Shown one piece after another: positions 1 through 8,388 of a DNA stretch of 10,429 nucleotides. The position numbers were made by a program, and so were the translations under genes. Positions within the stretch are counted from its first letter, which is position 1, and each line of letters starts with the position of its first letter. The stretch is from Firmicutes bacterium CAG:631 (GTDB lineage: Bacteria; Bacillota_I; Bacilli_A; RFN20; CAG-631): positions 1 through 10,429 of the forward strand of contig HF998019.1 of assembly GCA_000433015.1 (NCBI GenBank), in the 5' to 3' direction. Below the pieces are notes generated by a model. The model had not been told where the DNA came from. It was given only the letters and a program-made list of their open reading frames with translations, and did no database searches.

Positions 1-1
1 A

Positions 2-58
2 TTTGAAGAAGGTAAAAATAATTTGATCAATTGGGTGAATCAACTTCAAATGAAATAA
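2..58 (+). CDS. C-terminal end of an unidentified protein (partial)
   Basis: The frame beginning at base 2 is open from the window edge to a TAA at 56-58 and gives 18 residues ending NWVNQLQMK. The tail is amphipathic and looks like a natural C-terminal helix. Nothing in it identifies a family, and the start lies outside the window. The other two forward frames hit a stop within the first 15-25 bases, so if a gene enters from the left on the plus strand, this is its frame. The first good terminator downstream is the hairpin at 351-385, which may also serve this gene. Confidence 0.4.
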   Translation, partial: FEEGKNNLINWVNQLQMK

Positions 59-174
59 TTGGTATCTAAACATCACTTAAACCATTTTTATTGAAAAATG
101 ATTATAAAAAACGTTTTAAAAATTGATTGAATTTTTAATTACGAAAATGAATATAGAAAAGATAATCTATCAAT

Positions 175-306
175 ATGAAAAGAAAAATTGAAAATTATTT
201 AAATTCTAAAGATAAAAATGAATATACTAATTTAGATAGAATCTTTGAAATGTATTTCAATGGCGAATTAAAAAAAATCTTATCTAAAACATGGGATACA
301 AATTGA
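175..306 (+). CDS. Doubtful 43-residue reading frame
   Basis: An ATG-initiated frame of 43 codons ends at TGA 304-306. The product is very Lys/Asn/Glu-rich, with a short potential helix (LDRIFEMYFNGELKKIL). I recognise no family, and there is no signal peptide or metal motif. The nearest upstream purine run (GAAAAGA, about 10 bases before the ATG) is a poor Shine-Dalgarno, and no convincing promoter is visible. In favour, the frame lies 44 bases upstream of a strong terminator, so something is probably transcribed through here. It could be a small protein, the remnant of a longer gene, or chance in AT-rich DNA. The flanking bases 59-174 and 307-350 hold nothing I can support. Confidence 0.2.
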   Translation: MKRKIENYLNSKDKNEYTNLDRIFEMYFNGELKKILSKTWDTN

Positions 307-350
307 ATATTATACTACATTGATTCACTAAATCATTAAAAAATCAAAAG

Positions 351-385
351 CACCTTTGTTGCGTTCTATCAACAAGGTGTTTTTT
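351..385 (+). terminator. Rho-independent terminator upstream of gpmI
   Basis: The left arm CACCTTTGTTG (351-361) pairs with CAACAAGGTG (370-379), giving 10 base pairs with one bulged T and an 8-base loop. A run of six T follows at 380-385. It separates the transcription of whatever lies to the left from the gpmI promoter 50-75 bases further on. The A-rich flank to the left could let it work weakly in the other direction too. Confidence 0.85.
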
Positions 386-434
386 ATATATTTATGATGG
401 TGGTTAAAAAAATCAAAAGAAAAAAAGTTTTTTA

Positions 435-464
435 TTATTAAAAATAATAAAATTGTGCTATAAT
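435..464 (+). promoter_or_regulatory. gpmI promoter (extended -10)
   Basis: A perfect -10 TATAAT sits at 459-464, preceded by TGC (456-458), which makes an extended -10 element. The -35 is weak (TTATTA at 435-440, 18-base spacer), as is usual with an extended -10. The start of transcription would fall near 471, leaving a leader of about 20 bases that contains the ribosome-binding site AAGGAGGT (478-485), six bases before the ATG. Confidence 0.75.
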
Positions 465-491
465 GTTGTACTGGACTAAGGAGGTAATAGA

Positions 492-2078
492 ATGAAAAAG
501 CCAGTTGTACTGTGTATCATGGATGGATTTGGCATCACAGATAGAAAAGTAGGTAATGCAATTTATTTGGCTAAAAAACCAAATTTAGATTATTTAATGC
601 AAACATATCCAAACACCTTACTTCAAGCAAGTGGGATGGCCGTTGGACTTCCTGAAGGACAAATGGGAAATTCAGAAGTAGGGCATTTAAATATTGGTGC
701 TGGTCGGATTGTATATCAATCCTTGACTTTAATTAATAAAGCCATTGATGACGGCAGTTTTTATCAAAATGAAGCTTATTTAAAAGCAATGCAAAATGCA
801 AAAGAAAAAAATACAAATCTTCACATCTTTGGTTTACTTTCTGATGGAGGCGTTCATTCCCATATTAATCATATAAAAGCTTTAGTTAAAATGGCTAAAC
901 AACAAGGATTAAAAGAGGTTTATGTCCATGCTTTCTTAGATGGTAGAGATGTTGAACCAACTACGGCTTATGATTACATCAGTGAATTAAATCAAACCTT
1001 TAAAGAAGTTGGAATTGGAAAAATTGTTACCATTATAGGTCGGTCTTATGCGATGGATCGGGATACCAATATGGAAATGATTGATAAAGCCTACATCTGT
1101 ATGGTCAATAACATTGGTCATGCTTATACCGATGAACAAACATTCTTAAAAGAACAATATCAATTATTAAAAGAAACCAATCGTAAGGTCATTGATGAAT
1201 TTGTTGAACCAGGATATAATGCCAATTACAACATTAAAATTCAAGATGGCGATAGCATTATTTTTGCAAACTTTAGACCGGATCGAGCTATTCAAATTTC
1301 TACCGTCTTTACGAATCCAGAATTTTATGCTCATCCAACACCTAATGATAAATTTAAAGCTTATGAACCAAAAACAAAATTAAAAGATTTAACTTATGTT
1401 TGTACCATGAAATATGCTGAATCGGTAAAAGGTATCATTGCTTTTAAACCGGTGACATTAGATCATATTTTTGGTCCTTACATTGCCGAACATGGTCTTA
1501 CACAATTGCGTATTGCAGAAACACAAAAATATGCGCATGTCACTTTCTTTTTTGATGGAACCATTAATTTTGATGGTATAGAAAAACCACAAATTCCAGG
1601 ATGTACGCGTATTTTAATTAAATCACCAGATGTCATATCTTTTGATTTAAAACCAGAAATGTCTGCCTATGAAGTTTGTGATGCTTTATTAAAAGAAATC
1701 GATAAAGATATTCATGATGTCATCATTGTCAATTTTGCAAACTGTGATATGGTGGGTCATACTGCTGTAATGGATGCAACCATTAAAGCCGTAGAAGTGG
1801 TGGATGAATGTGTTGGAAAACTTTATCAAAAAGTAAAAGAAAAAGATGGCCTTTTATTTGTTACAGCCGACCATGGAAATGCCGATTGTTTAATTGATGA
1901 TCATGGTCTTCCTGTAACAAGTCATACCACAAATCCTGTTCCCTTTATTGTTTGCAAAAAAGGATTTCAACTTCGTGATGGAGGGAACTTAGGAGATATT
2001 GCTCCAACACTATTACATGTCTTACATTTACCACAACCAAAGGAAATGACAGGACAATGCTTAATTGTGCAAGAATGA
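492..2078 (+). CDS. gpmI: 2,3-bisphosphoglycerate-independent phosphoglycerate mutase
   Basis: This cytoplasmic enzyme interconverts 3-phosphoglycerate and 2-phosphoglycerate, the step before enolase, using two Mn ions and a phosphoserine intermediate. The 528-residue protein belongs to the alkaline-phosphatase-like iPGM family. Visible active-site residues are D11 (MDGFG), the phosphorylated serine S61 (GNSEVGH), H122, R152/D153 (DGRD), R184 and R190, R262/R265 (NFRPDR), K346 (KYAHVTFFF), D419/H423 (NCDMVGH), D460/H461 (TADHGNAD) and H478 (SHTTNPVPF). All match the known catalytic set. It is about 17 residues longer than the usual roughly 510. The spacing of the landmarks puts the extra residues mainly between R265 and D419. 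The usual GRYYAMDRD reads GRSYAMDRD here, and the segment after it is divergent. The start is fixed by AAGGAGGT at 478-485. A 60-base gap leads to eno. Confidence 0.98.
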   Translation: MKKPVVLCIMDGFGITDRKVGNAIYLAKKPNLDYLMQTYPNTLLQASGMAVGLPEGQMGNSEVGHLNIGAGRIVYQSLTLINKAIDDGSFYQNEAYLKAMQNAKEKNTNLHIFGLLSDGGVHSHINHIKALVKMAKQQGLKEVYVHAFLDGRDVEPTTAYDYISELNQTFKEVGIGKIVTIIGRSYAMDRDTNMEMIDKAYICMVNNIGHAYTDEQTFLKEQYQLLKETNRKVIDEFVEPGYNANYNIKIQDGDSIIFANFRPDRAIQISTVFTNPEFYAHPTPNDKFKAYEPKTKLKDLTYVCTMKYAESVKGIIAFKPVTLDHIFGPYIAEHGLTQLRIAETQKYAHVTFFFDGTINFDGIEKPQIPGCTRILIKSPDVISFDLKPEMSAYEVCDALLKEIDKDIHDVIIVNFANCDMVGHTAVMDATIKAVEVVDECVGKLYQKVKEKDGLLFVTADHGNADCLIDDHGLPVTSHTTNPVPFIVCKKGFQLRDGGNLGDIAPTLLHVLHLPQPKEMTGQCLIVQE

Positions 2079-2079
2079 C

Positions 2080-2107
2080 TTTAAAAATATTTTGAAAATG
2101 GTATAAT
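2080..2107 (+). promoter_or_regulatory. eno promoter (extended -10)
   Basis: TATAAT at 2102-2107 is preceded by TGG (2099-2101), an extended -10. A plausible -35 TTTAAA lies at 2080-2085 with a 16-base spacer, starting two bases after the gpmI stop codon. No terminator lies between gpmI and eno, so eno is probably made both from this promoter and by read-through from gpmI. Confidence 0.7.
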
Positions 2108-2126
2108 AACGTTGTATAAAAAATAA

Positions 2127-3434
<1,308 letters not shown>

Positions 3435-3442
3435 AACTTTAA

Positions 3443-3468
3443 AAACACATTGATTTTTCAATGTGTTT
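3443..3468 (+). terminator. Hairpin after eno, possible terminator or processing site
   Basis: AAACACATTGA (3443-3453) and TCAATGTGTTT (3458-3468) form a perfect 11-bp stem with a 4-base loop, starting eight bases after the eno stop. Only three T lie at its foot (within the stem), and the tRNA-Leu gene begins four bases later, so it lacks the usual long U-tract. It may be a weak terminator, a 3' stabiliser of the eno message, or a spacer hairpin in an eno-tRNA transcript. Confidence 0.55.
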
Positions 3469-3472
3469 GCTT

Positions 3473-3557
3473 GCATCAGTGGCGGAATTGGTAGACGCGT
3501 ACGTTTGAGGGGCGTATAGGGTTTCCTGTGCGAGTTCAAGTCTCGCCTGGTGCACCA
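3473..3557 (+). tRNA. tRNA-Leu (anticodon GAG)
   Basis: This 85-base class II tRNA pairs GCATCAG at its start with CTGGTGC (3547-3553) in a seven-pair acceptor stem with one G-U. The anticodon stem TACGT/GCGTA (3500-3504 and 3512-3516) closes the loop TTGAGGG, so the anticodon is GAG at 3507-3509, reading CUC and CUU. A long variable arm and a GTTCAAG T-loop are visible, and CCA is encoded (3555-3557). No strong promoter of its own is seen. A weak candidate (TTTATC at 3394-3399, TATAAC at 3417-3422) lies inside the end of eno, so co-transcription with enolase is the simpler reading. Confidence 0.97.
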
Positions 3558-3637
3558 TTTGTGGAAATATTCCATAACTCTTTGTCTTCTGCTTGTTTAC
3601 TGAGAGGAAAAGATTCAACTCCAAGTATAAACATAAT

Positions 3638-3694
3638 AACAAGGTCTAAGCGAATTTGAATCTATTATCAATTCATTGGGCCTTTTGTTTCTTT
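3638..3694 (+). terminator. Probable terminator after tRNA-Leu, in the exporter leader
   Basis: The 174 bases between tRNA-Leu and the exporter ATG hold one notable structure. AAGGTCTAA (3641-3649) pairs with TTGGGCCTT (3676-3684) over nine pairs including two G-U, with possible extension by AACA/TGTT. A T-rich tract to 3694 follows. The loop is long (26 bases). It would end the eno-tRNA transcript 40 bases before the exporter genes, or act as an attenuator if they are read through. I see no T-box sequence and no clear promoter between this hairpin and the gene. A small TGGAA/TTCCA hairpin also lies at 3562-3574. Confidence 0.5.
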
Positions 3695-3731
3695 ATTGGG
3701 ACAAAGATGGATAGAAATAAGGAGGAAAAAT

Positions 3732-5567
3732 ATGGAAAGAAAAAAAGAAAAAAAATTAAGTTTTATTTCTCGATTTAAATACTTACTACATTCGACACGT
3801 GAATATAAAAAGTATGCTTTTTTATCTATTTTTTATGTTTTATTAGAAACGGTTTTAGAATGTATTATTCCATTTGTAATGAGCCGATTAATCTCTCTTT
3901 TACAAAGTTTTATTGGTGTTGAAGTAACACAATCTTTAAAAGAAGAAGCTTTAAATGGAGTCATTTTATATGGTTCAATTTTATTAGTTTTAGGAATTTT
4001 TTCATTAATTTGTGGCATTTTCGCCGGTAGAATGAGTGCAATTGCTTCTGCTGGTTTTGCAAAAAATTTAAGAGTAGATGAATTTAATAAAATTACCTCT
4101 TATTCTTTTCAAAACATTGATAAATTCTCATCTTCTTCTTTAATTACAAGACAAACTACGGATATTACTAATATTCAAATGGCTTTTATGATTTTAATTC
4201 GTATTGCTGTACGTGCACCATTCATGTTTGTTTTTTCATTTATTATGGCTTTAGTAGTTGCTCCACAAATTTCTTGGATCTTTTTAATTACCATCCCTTT
4301 TATTGCTATAATTTTAGGCATTTTGATTCCAATTGCAACAAAACTATTTATTAAATTGTTTAGGAAATATGATGATTTAAATGAATTAACAGAAGAAAAT
4401 GTCCGTGGAATGAGAGTGGTCAAAACCTATGCTCGTGAAGATTTTGAAAAGCAAAAATTTGCTCATGAATCTGGTGTAATGGGAAAAGGTTTTCAAAAAG
4501 TAGAACAAATCATGAATGCTACAAACCCAGCCATGCAAGCTGTCATGTATATGTCAATGTGTTTAATTTTATTTTTAGGTAGTATGCTTGCGATCCAACA
4601 AGGAATTGAATTTGGACCAAAAGATGCTCCATTTGGTGTTGGAAATTTATCAGCAATGATAACCTATTCTGCCCAAGTTTTATCTTCTTTAATGATGGTT
4701 GCAATGGTTTTATTTATGATTATTATGTCTGTTCCCGCTATTAATCGTGTTTATGAAGTGCTAGTTGAAGTCCCTTCTATTAAAAATAATGAAAATCCAA
4801 TTTTTGAAGTTAAAAATGGCGATATTGATTTTGAAAATGTATCTTTTAAATATAAAAAAGAAGCTCAAAAATATGCTTTAAAAGACGTTAATCTACATAT
4901 TCGAAGTGGACAAACGGTAGGTATTATTGGCGGAACGGGTTCTTCAAAATCAACGCTAGTAAATTTAATTTCTCGTTTTTATGACGCTTCTATTGGAACC
5001 GTAAAAGTTGGTGGAATCAATGTTCAAGATTATGATGTTAAATCTTTAAGAGATCAAGTAGCCATGGTTTTACAAAAAAATGTTTTATTTTCTGGAACCA
5101 TTAAAGAAAATCTAAGATGGGGAAATGCACAAGCAACAGATAAACAAATCAAAGAAGCTTGTCAGATTGCTCAAGCTGATTCTTTTATTGAACAATTCCC
5201 AAAACAATATGATTCTTGGATTGAACAAGGAGGAGTCAATGTTTCAGGTGGACAAAGACAACGCCTTTGTATTGCTCGAGCCCTTTTAAAAAATCCAAAA
5301 GTTTTAATACTGGATGATTCAACAAGTGCTGTAGATACAAAAACAGATGCTTATATCCGAAAAGGGTTTAAAGAATATATTCCTGGCATTACAAAAATTA
5401 TCATTGCACAAAGAATTTCTTCCGTTCAAGATGCTGATTTTATTATTGTCATGGACAATGGTGAAATCAATGGCATAGGAACCCATGAAGAATTGTTAAA
5501 AACAAATGCGATTTATCAAGAAGTTTATGATATTCAAAATCGAATTGGAAAGGCGGGAGAAGAATGA
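3732..5567 (+). CDS. ABC exporter half-transporter, subunit with degenerate ATP site
   Basis: This 611-residue membrane protein has a six-helix ABC exporter domain (about residues 25-340, hydrophobic spans near 28-50, 76-98, 152-175, 178-205, 268-288 and 316-338) followed by an ATPase domain (about 360-600). The ATPase shows Walker A GGTGSSKST (400-408), Q-loop Q448, signature VSGGQ (504-508) and Walker B LILDD with D529 where the catalytic Glu normally sits. The switch reads AQR, with Q560 in place of His. Asp and Gln at these two positions mark the degenerate-site subunit of heterodimeric exporters such as TM287/288 and BmrCD. The ATG at 3732 has AAGGAGG six bases upstream. A TTG 36 bases earlier is in frame but has no such site. 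The stop overlaps the next start (ATGA), so the two subunits are translationally coupled. Substrate unknown; a drug, peptide or lipid is typical. Confidence 0.95.
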   Translation: MERKKEKKLSFISRFKYLLHSTREYKKYAFLSIFYVLLETVLECIIPFVMSRLISLLQSFIGVEVTQSLKEEALNGVILYGSILLVLGIFSLICGIFAGRMSAIASAGFAKNLRVDEFNKITSYSFQNIDKFSSSSLITRQTTDITNIQMAFMILIRIAVRAPFMFVFSFIMALVVAPQISWIFLITIPFIAIILGILIPIATKLFIKLFRKYDDLNELTEENVRGMRVVKTYAREDFEKQKFAHESGVMGKGFQKVEQIMNATNPAMQAVMYMSMCLILFLGSMLAIQQGIEFGPKDAPFGVGNLSAMITYSAQVLSSLMMVAMVLFMIIMSVPAINRVYEVLVEVPSIKNNENPIFEVKNGDIDFENVSFKYKKEAQKYALKDVNLHIRSGQTVGIIGGTGSSKSTLVNLISRFYDASIGTVKVGGINVQDYDVKSLRDQVAMVLQKNVLFSGTIKENLRWGNAQATDKQIKEACQIAQADSFIEQFPKQYDSWIEQGGVNVSGGQRQRLCIARALLKNPKVLILDDSTSAVDTKTDAYIRKGFKEYIPGITKIIIAQRISSVQDADFIIVMDNGEINGIGTHEELLKTNAIYQEVYDIQNRIGKAGEE

Positions 5568-7477
5568 AAAAAGTAAAAAATAAAAAAAGACATGTTTTAA
5601 TTCGTTGCATTATGGACTATTATAAAGCCCATCCTATTGCTTTGCTTATCTCTGCAATTTGTACATTTATTTCAGCCTTAGGACCAATTGTCGCTCCTTT
5701 GATGATTCAAAGAGTCACAAACTTAATTGCTACCGCTATTGAACAAGGTAGTTTCGCTTCTGTTTCTAAAGATTTTTATGAAGCTTTAGCGATTATGATT
5801 TCTGCTTATGTGATTTCATTAGCTGGTGGTTTTACTTATTCTCAATTAACCGCTCGTTATGCACAAAAGTATATGCATGAGTTAAGATGTCGTTTATTTG
5901 AACACATGCAAGATTTACCTATTAAATATTTTGATACACATGACAAAGGCGAAATCATGTCGACCTTTACAAACGATGTGGATACAATTCGGCAATTGTT
6001 AGCACAATCTATCACAACCGTATTAATTTGTAGTGTTACTTTTATTTCTGTTTTTGTAATTATGCTTTTATCTTCCATTTATTTAACTATTATCGTAATT
6101 TTAGGTACTATAGCTATGATTTTAGTCACTAAATTTGTTGGTGGAAAAAGCGCTAAAAATTTTACAGCTCAACAACATGTTTTAGCAAAAGAAGAAGGCT
6201 ATGTTGAAGAAATGATGAATGGTTTAAAAGTAATTAAATCATTTACACATGAAGAAGAATGTAAAAAAGAATTTGAACAACATGTTACTGAATTACAAAA
6301 AGTTTCTACCGATGCTCATAAATTTGCAAACATTCTTATGCCTATTTTAGGTAATATTGGAAACTTTCTTTATATTTTAGTAGCTGTTGTTGCTACTACA
6401 TTATTTATCTTTGAAGTTCCGGAATTAACCATTACAGGTTATCATCCAAATAGTTACATTTCAATTGGTATTATTGTTTCTTTCCTTCCAATGGTTCGTC
6501 AATTCACTAATAATGTCAGTGAAGTTTCTAACCAAATTAATCCAATTGCCATGGCAATTGGAGGAACAAGTCGTGTTTATGAATTATTAGATGAAGAAAA
6601 AGAAACGGATGAAGGATATGTTACTTTAGTCATGGGTAAATATGATGAAAATGGAAACATTGTTGAATGTAATCGAAAAGAACATACCTTATGGGCTTGG
6701 AAACATCCACACACAGCTGATGGCTCTATTACTTACACTTTACTTCAAGGTGATATCCGAATGTTTAATGTTGATTTTGGCTATGTCCCTGATAAAATTG
6801 TTTTACACGATGTTTCTTTATATGCAAAGCCTGGTCAAAAAATTGCTTTCGTTGGTGCAACGGGTGCTGGTAAAACAACCATTACTAATTTAATCAATCG
6901 TTTCTACGATATTGCCGATGGTAAAATTCGTTATGATGGCATTAACATTAATAAAATCAAGAAAAAAGATTTAAGAAGATCCCTTGGTATGGTCCTCCAA
7001 GATACAAATTTATTTAGTGGTACAATTATGGATAACATTCGTTTTGGAAGACTCGATGCAACCGATGAAGAATGTATTGAAGCGGCAAAATTGGCCAATG
7101 CAGATTCTTTCATTACACGTTTGCCACAAGGATATCAAACTTATATTAAAGGAAATGGATCCTCTATCTCCCAAGGACAAGCTCAATTATTATCCATTGC
7201 CCGAGCAGCGGTTAGTGGATGTCCCGTTATGATTTTAGATGAAGCCACTTCTTCTATTGATACTCGTACTGAACAAATTGTTTTAAAAGGAATGCAAAAC
7301 TTAATGAAAGGTCGGACCGTATTTTTAATTGCTCACCGGCTTTCTACCATTCAAGATGCTGAAGCCATTATGGTCTTAGAACATGGTCGTGTCATTGAAA
7401 GAGGAACGCATGATCAACTCATTGCTTTGCATGGATATTATTATCAATTGTATACTGGTGTTTTTGAACTTGAATAA
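5564..7477 (+). CDS. ABC exporter half-transporter, subunit with catalytic ATP site
   Basis: The 637-residue partner of the preceding gene has six membrane spans between about residues 25 and 320 and an ATPase domain at about 396-630. Walker A GATGAGKTT (431-439), Q479, Walker B MILDE with catalytic E560, and switch H591 (IAHR) are all canonical. The signature is ISQGQ (535-539) instead of LSGGQ. Together with the Asp/Gln changes in the first subunit, this gives one consensus site (this Walker A/B with the partner's VSGGQ) and one degenerate site, the known heterodimeric exporter pattern. An extra linker of roughly 45-50 residues (about 345-395, with WAWKHPH) sits between the membrane and ATPase domains. 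The ATG overlaps the upstream stop by four bases; the modest site GGGAGA just before it fits coupled translation. Resembles BmrD/YheH-type proteins; cargo cannot be read from sequence. Confidence 0.95.
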   Translation: MKKVKNKKRHVLIRCIMDYYKAHPIALLISAICTFISALGPIVAPLMIQRVTNLIATAIEQGSFASVSKDFYEALAIMISAYVISLAGGFTYSQLTARYAQKYMHELRCRLFEHMQDLPIKYFDTHDKGEIMSTFTNDVDTIRQLLAQSITTVLICSVTFISVFVIMLLSSIYLTIIVILGTIAMILVTKFVGGKSAKNFTAQQHVLAKEEGYVEEMMNGLKVIKSFTHEEECKKEFEQHVTELQKVSTDAHKFANILMPILGNIGNFLYILVAVVATTLFIFEVPELTITGYHPNSYISIGIIVSFLPMVRQFTNNVSEVSNQINPIAMAIGGTSRVYELLDEEKETDEGYVTLVMGKYDENGNIVECNRKEHTLWAWKHPHTADGSITYTLLQGDIRMFNVDFGYVPDKIVLHDVSLYAKPGQKIAFVGATGAGKTTITNLINRFYDIADGKIRYDGININKIKKKDLRRSLGMVLQDTNLFSGTIMDNIRFGRLDATDEECIEAAKLANADSFITRLPQGYQTYIKGNGSSISQGQAQLLSIARAAVSGCPVMILDEATSSIDTRTEQIVLKGMQNLMKGRTVFLIAHRLSTIQDAEAIMVLEHGRVIERGTHDQLIALHGYYYQLYTGVFELE

Positions 7478-7487
7478 AATATTAAAA

Positions 7488-7520
7488 GCCTCGTTTGAAT
7501 GAAACGAGGCCTTATTTTTT
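7488..7520 (+). terminator. Terminator of the exporter operon, probably bidirectional
   Basis: GCCTCGTTT (7488-7496) and AAACGAGGC (7502-7510) form a perfect 9-bp stem with a 5-base loop, followed by CTTATTTTTT. It begins ten bases after the exporter stop codon. On the minus strand the stem is followed by TTTTAAT, so it could also stop transcripts arriving from the convergent gene that ends at 7541. Confidence 0.9.
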
Positions 7521-7540
7521 ATAGTCTAATTCTTTTTCTT

Positions 7541-8278
7541 TTATTCATTGAGTAAAAAATCAGTAAGATGAACAATTTGAATTCCATTAATATTTCCACT
7601 TGCATAATCATCTAAAGTAACAACAAATTTAGGATAATGATCATTAATTTCCATTAAATTTGCAATTTCTCTATCTGATTCTTTTGGAAGTTGACGACAA
7701 ACTTGAATATAAAATCGATCTGCTTTATTAATTGCGACAAAATCAATTTCTTTATTTTCATTTTTTCCAATATATATTTCATAACCGCGCCTTTTTAATT
7801 CAAAAAAGACAAGATTCTCTATCATTGAAGAAATAGATGTAGGATTAAAACCATATAAAGCATATCTTATAGATTGATCAGCTAAATAAAATTTTTCTTG
7901 AGTTTTTAATATATTTTTTCCTTTCAAATCATATCTTCTGCAACGATAAATAACAAATGCTTTTTCCAACCAGTCTAAATAATTATAAATTGTTTCGATA
8001 GAGATCGTTCTTTTTACGGATTTTAAAAAATTTACCATGGCATTTGCAGAAAAAGTTTTTCCTACATTTTCTATGACAAAACGAACAACACGATGAAACA
8101 AATCCGTATTATTGATTTTATGTTTATTGGTTATATCATTCATGACAACCGAATTATAAATATCTTCAATCATTGCATACACGGCTTTTTCATCAAAATT
8201 ACCACTTGCTATTAATGGAAATCCACCTAAGCGAATATAATCCTGCAAATGTTCACCAAAAAGTTTTATTTTAAACAA
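7541..8278 (-). pseudogene. DUF4143 fragment of an AAA_14-type ATPase, N-terminal half missing
   Basis: The 245 residues match the C-terminal half of the widespread AAA_14/DUF4143 ATPases (COG1373), which usually run to about 400 residues. Family landmarks seen are the YIRLGGFP turn near residue 15, a winged-helix-like segment (FSANAMVNFLKS), YNYLDWLEKAFVIYR near 140, and a nuclease-fold-like C-terminus with NKEIDFVAIN and FYIQV. The N-terminal P-loop domain with Walker A and B, about 165 residues, is absent. Upstream the frame is closed by TAA at 8315-8317, and no ATG precedes the conserved part. The only near-start is TTG at 8278, with no good ribosome-binding site and lying inside a hairpin arm. 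I read it as a 5'-truncated remnant. Full-length relatives have no agreed function, though some appear near toxin-antitoxin or mobile genes. The alternative is a short, independently used DUF4143 protein. Confidence 0.8.
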
Positions 8279-8306
8279 CTTTTTTCTACTCAGACTAGAA
8301 AAAGTT
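8277..8306. repeat. Inverted repeat at the truncated 5' end of the DUF4143 frame
   Basis: AACTTTTTTCTA (8277-8288) and TAGAAAAAGTT (8296-8306) pair over 11 bases with one bulged T and a 7-base loop. The left arm covers the putative TTG start (8276-8278) of the DUF4143 remnant. It marks the exact place where similarity to the longer ATPases stops. Confidence 0.6.
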
Positions 8307-8320
8307 ATGAAATTTTAAAA

Positions 8321-8344
8321 GTTTTTTGGTTTAAAACAAAAAAC
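8321..8344. repeat. AT-rich inverted repeat overlapping the next hairpin
   Basis: GTTTTTTG (8321-8328) and CAAAAAAC (8337-8344) are perfect reverse complements around an 8-base centre. The right arm is shared with the left arm of the 8339-8382 hairpin, so the two structures cannot form on one molecule at once. This may only reflect A/T-tract composition. Confidence 0.5.
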
Positions 8345-8382
8345 TTTAAAGTAGGTTTATCGCTTTTTACTTTAAAGTTTTT
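8339..8382 (-). terminator. Terminator of the ADP-ribosylglycohydrolase gene
   Basis: AAAAACTTTAAAGTA (8339-8353) and TACTTTAAAGTTTTT (8368-8382) are a perfect 15-bp inverted repeat with a 14-base loop. It starts seven bases after the minus-strand stop at 8389-8391. Read on the minus strand, the second arm runs into TTTTTTGTTTT, a fair U-tract. Each arm also contains the 10-base palindrome ACTTTAAAGT. The stem is AT-rich, so its strength is uncertain. On the plus strand it is followed by TTTTTATTTTTTT and could work there too. Confidence 0.7.
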
Positions 8383-8388
8383 ATTTTT

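Noticed and set aside
118..141. AAAAATT/AATTTTT inverted repeat left of the small frame
   Set aside because: Pure A/T pairing over seven bases is expected by chance in DNA of this composition.
3696..3731. TTG start 12 codons upstream of the first exporter gene
   Set aside because: It has no ribosome-binding site, overlaps the tail of a terminator-like hairpin, and the in-frame ATG at 3732 has a perfect AAGGAGG six bases upstream.
3558..3731. T-box riboswitch in the exporter leader
   Set aside because: No T-box consensus or Stem I-like structure is present, and the downstream gene is an exporter rather than an amino-acid gene.
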